NCBI GenBank assembly: GCA_963969495.1
Contig: OZ018322.1
Location: 157,262,848 to 157,326,847, forward strand
Reading direction: 5' to 3'
Length of the DNA: 64,000 bases
DNA from: Ceratothoa steindachneri
Taxonomy: Eukaryota; Arthropoda; Malacostraca; Isopoda; Cymothoidae
The notes below the pieces were generated by a model that was not told the DNA's origin, ran no database searches, and saw only the letters and a program-made list of their open reading frames with translations. Both the position numbers and the translations under genes were made by a program. How positions within the stretch are numbered: the first letter of the stretch is position 1; every line of letters starts with the position of its first letter. Positions 12,096 to 23,432 of the stretch are shown in pieces.

Positions 12096-12701
12096 ATGCA
12101 ACCCCGGCTCACCCCGGTGGTGCAGACCCAAGCAAAAACTTCTCCCCCTCCGTCAAGCCACCAGGAAAATTTTATTTTTGATAAAAGTTCATCGGAAACT
12201 TTAAAATTTGAGGAGGGCAGCGTGAACGGCTGCCGAGTATCGACTCTCGTCAGGGACACAGGATGTACGTGTTTCATCGTTTCTGACAAACTCCTCTCCC
12301 CAGTGGACCCTAACCACGAAAAATTTGCGGTGGTACATGACTACCTTGGGCGGGCGAACCGATTCCCCGTCGTTAGATGTTACCTGCAGTGTCAATATTA
12401 TGATGGCTGGGCTGAAGTCATTTCAGCACCCATACAATTCTGTTCCGTACTTATAGGAAAGAGCCCCCAAGTAAGTTTCGACCCTGTGTCTCAGGCCGCC
12501 CTTCCTCGAGGCCGAGCTAAGAAAGAAGCCCAGGAGCGCGTCTCCATCAGAACCCCGATACCGTCCGATTTCTTGGAGACCCCTAACCAGGACTTTAGGA
12601 CGGCAAAAAAGGAGTGTGAATTACTAACACCCTTAGGCGATAAGGCCCAATACAAGGACACGGAGACTGTCCGTGGACCCCAAGAAAAAAAGAACCCCTA
12701 A
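12096..12701 (+). pseudogene. Retroviral-type aspartic protease of gypsy element
   Basis: Open for 201 codons. The active-site motif is VRDTGCTCFIVSD, with DTG at 12255-12263 inside a segment that begins NGCRVSTLVRD. This is the half-site of a homodimeric retropepsin that would cleave the gag-pol precursor. A proline- and lysine-rich linker follows and leads toward pol. The frame has no obvious inactivating change within the protease core, but it cannot be fused to an intact gag or pol in this copy. The ATG at 12096 is only the first in the frame. In the living element this part would be made by frameshift or read-through from gag. Confidence 0.8.
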
Positions 12702-12743
12702 CGCGCCCATGGAGATACCTTCGTAGAACTGGACGAAACATCG

Positions 12744-13713
12744 GTGCTTGAAGAAGATTACCCCGCGGAGTCCCTTAATGTAATAGAGATAGTGTGCACC
12801 CAAACTGATGCCGATTACCCTCCTCCTTCCCTACCAGGCGAGTCTTTGGAACCCTCTGACCTAGATATTGACGCGCAGCTGACACCACATCAAAAGAGTC
12901 AGCTACAAGAACTATTTAAATGGAGTCCCCATTTAACCACCCTATTAGCTCTTTTCGAGCGACTGTGCGAAAATGGCCTCACCATTGGCTCCTGCAAATG
13001 CCATTTTGTCTCACGAAACCATAAAATATTTTGGTTTTAAAATAGGACAAAGCAAGTTAGGTCCCCAAGAGAACAAGATTAAGACAATCGCCGACATACC
13101 CCTCCCGAATACTAAGAAGCAATTCAGATCGTTCCTAGGATCAGCTTCTTACCCTCGGCGACTTGTTCCGAAATTCGCTGCAATTTCAGCGCTTCTCAGC
13201 TCCCTTTTAAAATAGAATTCACCCGATCGTCTACGTTGGAATGATGTCGCTATTTCCTATTTGAATCAGCTCAAGAGTAAGCTCATTTCTGCCCCCATTT
13301 TGAATTTGCCCAACCGGGAAAAATCCTTTGGGATTAAGACCGACGCGTCCAACAAGAGCATTGGAGGTGTACTCCTTCATTACGAGGATGACGGAACGAG
13401 TCATCCAGTTGCATATGCTAGTCGTCAATTATTACCACGCGAAAAGAGATATGCCACTTTATAAAAGGAAGCTCTATCAATTATCTGGGTCATAGAGTAA
13501 TTCAAAATGTACTTGATAGGAAAAGAATTCCCGATAGGAACCGACCACCGTCCGTTAGCCTATATTAGGAATGTGTGACACTCCAACGGCCGAATCATGC
13601 GCTGGAGTTTACTCTTGCAAGAGTATCAATTTAAAATGAATTATATGAAAGGTTCCGATAACCAGGTCGCTGACGCACTCAGTAGGAATGCGTTACCGAA
13701 TAGCGTAGAGTAA
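12744..13713 (+). pseudogene. Truncated pol: RT thumb and RNase H of gypsy element
   Basis: The first part (12744-12950) is the linker ahead of RT (TPHQKSQLQELFKWSPHL). It jumps directly to the end of the RT palm, LFERLCENGLTIGSCKCHF, so fingers and palm with the YxDD motif are deleted. A frame change near 13040 leads into FWFKIGQSKLGPQENKIKTI and NTKKQFRSFLGSASY, the RT connection region. RNase H follows: IKTDASNKSIGG (about 13335-13370), REKRYATL-stop-KEAL, TDHRPLAYI (about 13540) and DNQVADALSRN, ending at TAA 13711. There are in-frame stops near 13213, 13463, 13499 and 13576. No integrase (HHCC or DDE) follows. Confidence 0.88.
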
Positions 13714-14112
13714 TTGTATTCATAGAATTAGTATCTCCATGTAGGTATATACCGTCTTGTACGACTTAAATTAGATTCTCTTGTATTATAATTAGTTAAT
13801 GAATATGTCTGAATTTTGTAAAGCTTGATGTCTATTTTTTTTGTATGTATATATATTTTTACCCATTAATTACGTATAAATTATTTTGTCCCATATGTAC
13901 TAATTTTATATCATTTCATTGTTCTGTGCTTTTTTTTATTAAGTTTGTATTAAAGGTTATTTTCCCTTATAATCAAAAAATCAAAATAATGATATGTATT
14001 GAGGTAATACTAGTTAGGTGCAGGAAGGTACGGTTGGTACAAGAAAACGAGTTCCCCACAACGGAGCTCTATCGTTGTCCCTTCTCTCTTTTTTTTCAAG
14101 GTGACAACTTCC
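13714..14112 (+). other. 3' untranslated part of gypsy element
   Basis: AT-rich segment between the pol stop and the polypurine tract. No integrase or envelope coding could be read in any frame. Confidence 0.6.
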
Positions 14113-14128
14113 CCCCGGAATGGAGGGG
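14113..14128 (+). promoter_or_regulatory. Polypurine tract of gypsy element
   Basis: Purine-rich GGAATGGAGGGG lies immediately before the TG that starts the 3' LTR. This is where plus-strand DNA synthesis is primed in LTR retrotransposons. Confidence 0.75.
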
Positions 14129-15359
14129 TGTAAAGGAACGGGTTGAGGCCTGCGTTAATTTCAACCCCTATCACATATTATTTAAAACCACGAAGCTCCT
14201 ACGTGCATCTTCGCTTTGAAGTTTGGCGCCTTATCACAGCCACCTGAGTCAATGTTTAAACAAGGATGTTTATCTTCCCCCCGTTCGCCACCATACGCCG
14301 ACCTCGCCAGATTGAGTTAGGCTTATGGGCAGATAAGGCATTGTTCCCAGCCTCGGCTGTGCATTCCCTCGAAGTTCCCACTCCATTGTCCCTCACGCCA
14401 AGGGAGTGTCTCGACTATTTAGATGGAAACTTTACCACTAAGATCAGATTGGAGATCCAGATTTTCGTCGCGAAACATCACCCCGACCCTCTCTAACTTT
14501 GTGCGCCAAGGGACCTCGACCTCGAGATATACCATCACCTTTCCAGAAGGAGGACAATATCCCTTGAGTGCCAAGGTTCGAGCCTTTCGTGACGCTACGT
14601 CAACAAGGCTTCCCCATCGTTGTTCAGAAAGAGAACAACGTTAGAACAGCCATTGTTCGTTTGAGCCCGTTGACCAGAAGCGGTTCTCACCCTTCCCCCT
14701 TGTTGTTCAGAAGAGAACAACATTAGAACAGTCATTGTTCTTGAGCTCGTAGACAAGAGACGGTTCTCACCCCCCCCCCCCCCTGTTGTTTAGAATAGAA
14801 AAACGTAGAACAGCCATTGTTTTTCAATCCATTTGACGAGAAACGGTTATCATTTCCAAGACGCCACGTCAGGATCCTTTTATTCCCCCCCCTTCGGCTG
14901 GAACTCGCCAGCGGACCGAAAATTCCTTCATGTCGACTTCCTCTGCACCAGTAGTATAAAATTACGTAAGCCAAACGTTACCTTTGAGTATTTAACCCTT
15001 TTGTCAATTCTATCCTGTGCTTTAAATGGTTTAGCGAACCATCCCATCTCTTTAACTTATATTTGTTTAACCTTTTTAAATCTTTTAATCCTCGGATTAG
15101 CCCGAGCCCCCACAACCCTTTCCATTCTCTGTTTATGTCAATATTTTCCGTTTTGTGTATTGTTGATAGTTATTATTATTAAACTCTATTTTATTAATAA
15201 AATCAATATTATTATCCTTAAGCTCAGTTCCACTTCTTAAGCATATCGAAGATACATAACATCGGCCCGGCAGACATCCACGCACTCTAAAGATAATTAA
15301 AGAAGTTCCCTCAACGAATAGTTATATATAGTATATCGTCGAGAGTCCATTCTACGACA
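14129..15359 (+). repeat. 3' LTR of gypsy element
   Basis: Right LTR of 1231 bases starting TGTAAAGGAACGGG and ending TTCTACGACA, followed by target duplication ACTTC. It contains the 293-base segment missing from the left LTR and three rather than four units of the internal minisatellite. A run of about 14 C near 14770 is also inside. Open frames in it (14266-14496, 14833-15240) also appear in the left LTR in damaged form and are not genes. Confidence 0.92.
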
Positions 15360-15765
15360 ACTTCAGTAGTATCAGGTCCTGTATATCTGACAGCACGAAT
15401 GAGCAAACTCCCCTCCAGCATATTTTTTAAAAGACTACTAAACCCGAATAGAGGCCTCTTGCTTGAGGTACATAGAACCAGAAAATTTCTTACTGCAAGT
15501 GCGATGCATCGTGAGAAGCATTGCTAGGTGCTCAACGTAATTTCTTGGAAACGGTTGATGATATTGCCTTACAAATTATGGTCATTATGAGTAGTTTACT
15601 CTATGTGGCCTAAAGAATATTATTATCATCTTCAGTTCCATATCGAAAGATGTGGCTAACCTTGGATATAGGCCCCTAGTTCGAAAAAAAACTATTTAAA
15701 CTCTCTTCTCTTCCTTCTGCATGAACGGATAAGAGTTTAGGATGACGATGTCAGTGTTTATAAAT

Positions 15766-15998
15766 TGAGATAGACGTCAATGTAAGGCCATCTCTTAAAA
15801 AATCAGAGAGGAGAAAAATTTGTTCTGTCTTCCATCTAAGAGGAAAGAATCCATAGGAATGCATGTCTCAATTCTTCCTCCGTGCGACCAGGAATCGACT
15901 AAAACAAGACCAATTTTGCAAACTAGCCTAAACTAAGAGCAATGGGATTTTCATCATATTTTTTGATGCAAGGAAAGTTAGATAATAATTAATATTTT
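15766..15998 (+). repeat. Repeat B, copy 1
   Basis: First of three related copies (also 16092-16290 and 17630-17820). Shared landmarks are GAGATAGACGT-AATG, AGGCCAT-TCT-AAAAAA, TTCTGTC-TCCA, GAATCCATAG-GATGCAT, CGACTAAAACAAGACCAATT and TTTTCCTCATATTTTT. No open frame is conserved. The family is unidentified. Confidence 0.7.
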
Positions 15999-16091
15999 AA
16001 TTCAACTTATTTTAAGCTTACTGTAGGGCCGACCTCCACCTTCCGAGGGAAGTTTATTCCAAAAGGAAGATCAGGGCGTTCTTTCATTACC

Positions 16092-16290
16092 TGCAGGCCA
16101 TTTCTGAAAAAAATCATAGGAAATCAATTTTTCTGTCTCCAATTTAAGACAAAGGAATCCATAGAGATGCATTTCTAAATTCCTCCCCCGACTAAAACAA
16201 GACCAATTTTGCAAGCCAACCGAAACTAAAAGCAATGGCATTTTCCTCATATTTTTGATAAAGGGAAAGTTTTCAAATGGAGATAGACGT
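16092..16290 (+). repeat. Repeat B, copy 2
   Basis: Second copy of the repeat, with the same landmark order. It ends in GGAGATAGACGTAAATG, which resembles the start of copy 1. This suggests the copies derive from a tandemly arranged unit. Confidence 0.7.
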
Positions 16291-17629
16291 AAATGAAAGG
16301 GCAACTTGGAAAAAATTATTTAATGGCAACTGAAAATGCTTTTAGTATTATCGATATATTCATTCCATTGCACCTGAAATTTATCTACGCACATTTCATT
16401 GCACGGCGTCAAAGAAGAAATACAAATCCCTTCTAAATTCACAACAAACTTGAGGTAAATTAAAGAAATCTGTCGATCATAATAAAATTATAAAGAACCT
16501 TATTATCCGTAATTTTTTATATCCAAAACCAAGCGAAACCCGACTTGGCTTTTTACACTTACTTGAGGAATCCGCCCTCGATCAGACTTAATTGGAATCC
16601 AAGAGGTGAAATTTAGATTAAGCCAAAATACGGAAGAAATACGATAAAACAAATCTCAAGATTAAATGTGTAAAAGAACAACCTCCACCTACCAAATTAT
16701 CAGAGACCACATGCTATGGTATCGCACCATGGACGACGTCACTTGCTGTTCTAACAGTCTCGAAGTTGCAACTACTGAAAACTTTTCTTTCGTTAAACGC
16801 CGGTGACGAAGTGCGAAAGAGCCGCTATGATCCCCCCTTACTGCTAAATGATGAATCGACTCCACCTCCGAATTAAAATGTCGAGAGCTTGTGACTCCTT
16901 TCTCAAAACTCCTTGCTCCCCTTCAGAATCGGGCTTACAAATACTTGGGTTATTCTGCAGTTCGAAGAGTCCAGCTCGCACAAAAAGGCCGTCATATCGT
17001 CTAGTCCCGTGAGCGTTCGCTGGACCGCAAGCTTTCTTCAGCCGTGATTCTACCCAAGTGAATTCGTAGCTACTGTGAACGGCATGCCTTTAAATTTGCG
17101 CAACTGTCTCCCTTCGTTTAATCGAACCGAAGAAAATCTCAATCGATTAGCTTTGAGGAAAGAGAAGATTACTCTTTCAGTAGAATTACGGGAATTCCCA
17201 CATTTCGTGTTGAACTTTTTCTTTGAAGTTTGTCTATCTTCATCGGAAAGTTGGTTCGGATCGTGCCCCATCTGCCTTATTTGGATAGTACCTACTTGCC
17301 TCATCACAAGAAGGACCTTCCGCGGCCTATTTAATTAAATCTTGCCAACCATTTATGCACTTTGTTTGATTCTTAAGGATTTGAAACTCAACGCTTCACG
17401 TGTGACCTCCTAGTCAGTCGTTAATCTCTGCGAACAGTCCTTCAACGTTTCGCGTTGCAGTTGGTGATTAAGTCCCTCCCATCACATAATATAGGAGTAG
17501 TGTATGGTATAGAGTTGTTGTACCACGACAAAATCAAATCTCTTTTATATTTTCGTCAAATAAAATATATCTGTATGTCCTTCCTTCCTCCTCCCCCCAA
17601 ATGCTTATTTATAGAGCACCATAAGAGCG
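16291..17629. other. No recognised gene
   Basis: A moderately GC-richer part near 16.7-17.3 kb has an 87-codon plus-strand frame (17075-17338), opposite an 85-codon minus-strand frame. Neither shows a motif I know. It may be an eroded element. Confidence 0.35.
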
Positions 17630-17820
17630 TGTTTCCATTACCTGTCTCCAATTCAAGACGAAGGAACCCATAGGGATGCCTCTTTAAATTCCTCCTCCGT
17701 GCGACCAAGAATCGACTAAAACAAGACCAATTTTACAAGCCAGCCGAAACTAAAAACAATGGCGTTTTCCTCATATTTTTTCATGCAGGACAAGCTAGAT
17801 AATTATTAATAAAGCTAGGG
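17630..17820 (+). repeat. Repeat B, copy 3
   Basis: Third copy, closest to copy 2 in its first half (CCTGTCTCCAATTCAAGACG) and to copy 1 in its end (AAGCTAGATAATTATTAATA). The mixed similarity indicates independent insertions or conversion rather than one simple duplication. Confidence 0.7.
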
Positions 17821-20200
17821 TCAGTTTTAGGACCTCAATTTCAGTAAGCATCCCTAGCCTGATTTCCTTTCCGCTCTGTTTCCTTTATTTTGGAACAAAA
17901 TTGTCCGCAATATCAAGTTATATCGTTCTCACAATTTAGATTTCCTCCCATTTGATATGTAAATTGTCTTTGCTCTTAACAGAAGTGAATGTGGAAATTG
18001 ACCATTTACTTGAAATCCTTATATAAAATTACTAATAAACTCAATATAGTATCGAATTAACGCTTACATAACTTCAAGTAAGCCTTATTGCTCTATATTT
18101 TGTATTTAAAATTGGGACAGAGGTCTATTTACTAAATTAGAAATTGTTTCAGGTATCTCACGACATGATACCGACGGGTATCTGAGGCTCAAGCTAAAGT
18201 TGAGTTTTTTTGGGAAGGTGAACGACAGAAGCCTCCAAACCGGAAACAACGCAGGAATTAAATGCGAACCTAAATTTAATAGTACTTTGATTTCTTTCTT
18301 AGTCTTATATTACTTATTGGATTGCATGTCGTTTATATGGTAGAAAACATGTTGGAGGTAGTCCAATTACAACAAAGATACTTGACCCACATGTAAATAA
18401 TGGACATGATGAGAGTAATTTAATTTTAGTCGAAATTAATCTATTTTAACTATATAATTATTTTCATAAGAAAATGATTCATTACATTTAATGAGTCAAA
18501 GAGATTACAAAATTTACATCATTAATAACTTGTGTCTAAATTATTCATATCACGTTTGCTGTGGCGAATTATTAGAAATCGATAACATTGCATATCCTTA
18601 ATTGCAATTTAAAGTCGCTGCTTTAAGTCTACTTTTCGCAGCAGGAGTCAAAAGCCATTCAACAGCAATTAATAAACCAATTTCATTGGAGAGGAAATTA
18701 TAATTATGTCTCTTATGAACAAATATAAGTTAGAGGCATATTGGACAGGAGGTACTTACTCTGAAAGAAATATTGACATAGCTTTGAGCTCTATGACGTA
18801 GGATTGCAAAAAATTAACTTTATTTTGCAGTCTTTAGTAGCAATTGGGAGAGAGAGAGGTTTGAACGACACATATTACTAATAAACGAGGAAAGGATAAG
18901 CTATTTTAGCCTGGTGCTAAAGAAAGAATGAAAGAGTGAGGGAGAAAGCTACTTTTCCACTCGTATTTAGAGCCTAATAGCAACTAGGTCATATCTTGTA
19001 GAAAGTTTGAAAAGGGAGATCCGTACAGAAAGGGAAAATGTATGAAATATATATAGTTGAAAATCCAACTCCTGTTGTTGGTCCATTAATGGCAAACTGC
19101 AGGATTGGCACAGCATCCACAGAGATGAGGTGGAAATTTTGCCTGAAGCATTTTGTGGGATGTCATGAAAGTGCCGGTAATTTACCATTTTGAAACGGTG
19201 GCGTAAATAAATCTATAACGTTTAACAGACTAGTAATGCTGTCGAAGACTGGAAATATATTTAAACTTTGATTTTAAAAAGTTGTAACATAAAGCGAGAT
19301 ATGAAGTACCATGAGCTAGCGTTAGCCTCATAAAGCCAGCCTCCCCCAAAATTATAGCTAAGTAAATGATCGTAAGCTTATTAGGGAAAGCGTCTTCTTG
19401 TTGCATAGAGTGTCTAATTGACGGACCAACGAACCAACCCATGTAGAGATGGTATTAAATAAATACTTCCAATCCTATTTACTCTGAAAGACAACGTCAA
19501 TTTACATATAATAAACTCAACGACATATTCAATTTTTTAATCATAAAGGTACTATTTCGAATATTAACTCAACAGAACATTAAATAAGAGTCTATATAAT
19601 GAATAGACAAAAAATAAAGTGTCAGATCTCTGAACACTATATCCAATCCCCTTAAAATAGTAGAAGGAGAACTAGCAAAATACTTTGGTAACATTTTTAA
19701 CCAATCATAATATGACTGGCGAACATAAATATGTATAAACATACTACACAAATAATTTTTAAAATAATTTTACAGATTACGGAAACCTCTTTAAATGACA
19801 TAGAAATCTAATCAGTAAAAGAATAGACTAAACTTTCACCACCTACTATATACTACCACATAAATCCTGGTCACCAAACAAAGAGCCAAGCCTGAACCAT
19901 TTTACCTCACAAAATTCTCTGTAGGGAAATCGATACCCCACCCTCACAACTAAGTACCTGTTGCTTAACCACAATGTTCTGACATTTTGTGGTGGCGTAG
20001 CCCGATCACTTAACCTCCCCTCTCTCTCCCCTTGCCTTGAGGAGAAGCTGAAAGGCCGCTGAGAACAACATAATGCATTAATAATCGCATGTCGGACCCT
20101 GGTGAACCTAACATTGGTTAAACCGACAATATTTACCATAAGAGTTTATATTCAATTTCAGCTTATGTGCGCAATTAGAGGAGCGCCAGATGGCCCCTTT
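17821..20200. other. AT-rich stretch, no recognised gene
   Basis: No supported gene. A 97-codon minus-strand frame at 19846-20139 is rich in Arg and Pro. It lies next to LTR-like sequence and is probably noncoding. Confidence 0.4.
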
Positions 20201-20229
20201 TAGGGCTAACTAAAAGACGATCTAAGAAA

Positions 20230-20880
20230 AACTGTTAGAGGAGGAGACTTAATGACGTCGTCCTCGTGCCCCTTCCCCACTCCCCTACGTCCAGTGGAGT
20301 GGCGAAGTATATAAGCAAATGACTGCAGAAGAACAAGGTAGATCACGTTAGTCCTCGAGACAACTAAGTCCAGCTAGAGGCCCGGCTACCAACGAAAGGG
20401 ACACAGAAGAAGCTCATCCTAAGCCAGTTCCTGGTGGTCACACCGAATTTAGCATCTTGTCTCAGGTAGATCTTTAGAGTTATCGAAACAATGAAGCCTG
20501 GCAAAGTGTCCAGCAAACGAACTAGAAGGACTTAGAAGAAGCTCATCCTCAAGCCAGTTCCTAGGGGTCACACCGAATTTTAAGTTACCTTCATGTAAGA
20601 ATCAAGTTTACCTAACTCTTGTCAGAGAAACCCCCTATCCTGGTGTACTACTAAAACTCAGAGATAGTTCTCGCTTTTGAAGAATACCCCAAAAGTGAAC
20701 TCTTTCAAACACTCCACTTCGTCAAAGGATTCACTCTTTGGCTCATCGATCGTCAGTGCGAATTATTTCCAGAGTAACGAGAAGATTAGAAGAAACATAC
20801 TTTCCCTGTCCCACGGTGAAATCATTTCATCAAGAATACGTTGCAGTTTAATTTTTTCCTCGTTAGGTTTTTGAGCCTTT
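20230..20880 (+). repeat. LTR-like block with TATA box and 130-bp tandem duplication
   Basis: GC-richer block resembling an LTR or element promoter. A TATA box (TATATAAG, 20308-20315) precedes two diverged tandem units of about 130 bases (20336-20463 and 20464-20595). Both contain AGAAGAAGCTCATCCT-AAGCCAGTTCCT-GGGGTCACACCGAATTT. No TG...CA ends with a target duplication were identified, so the boundaries are approximate. The assignment to an LTR is inference from composition and architecture. Confidence 0.4.
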
Positions 20881-21104
20881 TTTTCTTCTCTTTTATATTT
20901 TAGAATTATTGTCCTTTTTTATACTGCCATGACTATTTATTCCAGATATAATCAATATAAGGATTCCTTAGGTTCTTAAATATTTATCCTTTCACCCATG
21001 TTTTTGTAGCATTTTTTTATAGTTTTTGTTATTTTTATGGATTTACCTACTATTTTGAAATGAAAAATTTGATATTTGGGGGGAACTAGTGTTTGTCGCG
21101 CCTA

Positions 21105-21190
21105 CAGCCTTGATACAAATCTTAAGTACTTTGCTACCCTCCTAAATTTCTTATAGGATGCCTATATTTGCCAAAAAATCCTTCTCTCAG
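21105..21190 (+). repeat. Fragment of an upstream Penelope-like element
   Basis: The string TAAATTTCTTATAGGATGCC followed by ATTTGCCAAAAAATCCTT matches TAAATTTCTTGCAGAATGCC and its continuation at 22619-22660, in the 3' part of the PLE coding region. The start of a second PLE coding region lies directly after it (from about 21196). This is a tail of one copy placed against the head of another. Confidence 0.6.
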
Positions 21191-21195
21191 ATAAC

Positions 21196-22803
21196 AGTCT
21201 ACAAAATTGGAACGTAGGTTGGGTCTTAAATTACAACGCCTCATCTCCAACAGTTATTGGACTAAAAACAGACGACCTGAAACGGTTGTGAACCTCTCCG
21301 CTCAAGAGTTTGATGTTACCATTACTTCGGCCCTGAACTTTGGCCTGAACTTCTCCATTCCGTCAGACCTTCCAGTGTTTAAATTGATAAAGGTTTTGCT
21401 AATTTAGAAAAACATAGTGACATTCCTAGTGGACATGTTTCTCTTGCTAAAGGCAACAGAAACATGTCCGACCCATTATAATCACCCTTTGCGTTTCCAT
21501 GGTGCTTTAGCTGCCCTTATAAATAATGCTCCATTACATATTACCAAAGTTGATCAATCTGGTGCTGTCGGTATTATTGATAAAGTGTCTTATATTGCTA
21601 AAATGGATCTATTATTAAATGACCATTCTACCTATGTCAAAATAGATAAAGATCCTACGATTCAGGTTAATAGTGATTTCGATCATAAAAGTACGTACCC
21701 ATCTTAAACATTTTCCCGATTTAATTACTAAATTCAAATCTCGTAATGCCTCTCTGCCATACTTATATGGTCTTGTAAAGACTTATAAGCCTAATAATCT
21801 TATGCGTCCTATTATTAGTTCTGTTGGCTAAGTTTCATATTCCTTATCTAAATGGCTCACTTCATACCTCACTTCCCTTGTTGGTACCATTTCTAATTCT
21901 CATATTAAAAACAGTTACGAGCTTATTGAAAAACTCAACTCCATCCCTTAATCTAATAACTTCTCCCTCGTTAGTTCCCTTGTTTGTTCTCTTTTTACTA
22001 AAGTACCCGTTAATCATTTTTCCCCCTTCCTTAGTGATAAATTGCGTAACTCTTATATTCCCTTGCTAGTTATTATTTTCATTGAACTCATCTCAATGTG
22101 TACCATAACTGTAAGTTTTCTTTTAATGGTAAATATTACCTTCAAAAGTTGGGTTTAGCTTGGTAAAATTGCTTATTCTCTGTTCTTTCTAACATATATA
22201 TAGAATTTGGGTAAAATACCTTACTCCCCACCATTATCGAGTTTCCCCTTGTTTGGTTCCGATATATAGATGATAATATTTGTTTGTGGCCTTCTTCTAA
22301 GGATGTTAGAGGTTTTCTTACTGAACCTAATTCTCTGGTTCCTTCTATTTAATTTTCCCTTGAACTCGAACAAAATGGTGTCCTTCCGTTCTTAGATCTA
22401 CTTATTCATAGAACTCCATCTGCATTTGAATTTTCTGTCTATCATAAGCCTACCAACGCCTGTTCTTATATTCATTTTTTACTCAGGTCATAATGATAAA
22501 GTCAAAGAGGCTGTATTTATTTCAATGTTTCTCCGGGGGTTGCGGGTCACTAGCCCGGAAATATTTGATCCTGAGATTATTAAGATCTTTGAAATCGGTA
22601 CCAATATTTGCTCCCCTTATAAATTTCTTGCAGAATGCCTCGATTTGGCAAAAAAATCCTTTGGTAGAACGGAAATCTCTCCCGCATACAATTTTAAGAC
22701 CTTCATTGTTTTACCGTTTTCTGAGTCATTGGAATCCGCCTTTCATTTTCCTATGGGATTTTTGGCATTTATTGCTCTACTCACGCGCTACTTTGTGAGA
22801 TAG
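21196..22803 (+). pseudogene. Penelope-like element reverse transcriptase relic (PLE-1)
   Basis: Decayed single ORF of a Penelope-like retroelement, whose reverse transcriptase is related to telomerase. The N-terminal part reads LERRLGLKLQRLISNSYWT and NRRPETVVNLSAQEFD (21207-21310). Then come DQSGAVGIIDKVSYIAKM (about 21550-21605), PYLYGLVKTYKPNN with RPIIS (about 21750-21810), and the palm motif RYIDDN (22260-22277). PFLDLLIH follows near 22390, with VYHKPTNA after it. The last part, LRGLRVTSPEIFDPEIIKIF and SPYKFLAECLDLAKKSF (22530-22660), precedes the usual GIY-YIG domain, which is not visible here. There are many stops and shifts. It is related to, but not the same copy as, the PLE at 26.5-30.6 kb. 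Confidence 0.85.
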
Positions 22804-23370
22804 ATAAGGATACAGCTCTTGTATCTAGAAAACATATACGGTTTTCATTAATATGGTAGAAAAACTCAGCATTATTAAATATAATTATTTTAATGTAATT
22901 TTAATGTAAGATTAATGAGGGATTTGATTAGAAGTGATGTCTAAAACTTTGATACGTGTTTTTCTACTAAAAGGAGTTTGAATATGGGCCTAGTATTGCA
23001 ACTTTGCATATTGATTAGCCCAACGCAAAATTATTTATTAATTTTCCAAACTAGATTAAGAGAAATTTATTAGAGACCGTCTTAATTAAATTCTCGTAGG
23101 AACTATATTTAAATCTAAAAGAAAGTTTACAAAAAGTAAAACCATATTTATTACAAGTCGCACTCAGTGTAAAGTCAATTATTTTACGCAATATTGTAAT
23201 TTCTTAAGTAGTTTCTATTAATTTTGTTTTCTTTTGATCTAATAAGTCTTTTCCGTGAGGTTGATTAAAATACGTCATAAATATTTCTTTAAAACACACG
23301 TTTTAACTTTCCTGTAGTATCCGTTTGCCCTAGAATTTGTAAACATGAAACTCTTGGCGCTTCTCTGTTT

Positions 23371-23432
<62 letters not shown>

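Larger units (their letters stand above)
9621..15359 (+). mobile_element. Ty3/gypsy-type LTR retrotransposon, internally deleted
   Basis: A complete-ended element of about 5.7 kb. Both ends show the 5-bp target duplication ACTTC (9616-9620 and 15360-15364). The LTRs start with TG (TGTGAAAG on the left, TGTAAAGG on the right), and the right one ends ACGACA. Inside are gag (11040-12095), an aspartic protease (12096-12701), a shortened pol holding only the RT thumb and RNase H (12744-13713), and a polypurine tract before the right LTR. The reverse transcriptase palm with its YxDD motif and the whole integrase are absent. Gag and pol also carry stops and a frameshift at a C run. It is a dead deletion derivative whose proteins could have come only from relatives elsewhere in the genome. 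Confidence 0.92.

Noticed and set aside
12096..12701. Possible intact host protease gene
   Set aside because: Its position between gag and pol within target-duplicated LTRs shows it is retrotransposon protease.
14833..15240. 135-codon open frame
   Set aside because: Lies in the 3' LTR and recurs in the 5' LTR (10090-10377) with shifts; not a gene.
19846..20139. 97-codon minus-strand frame rich in Arg and Pro
   Set aside because: No known domain. It sits beside LTR-like sequence and is likely noncoding.
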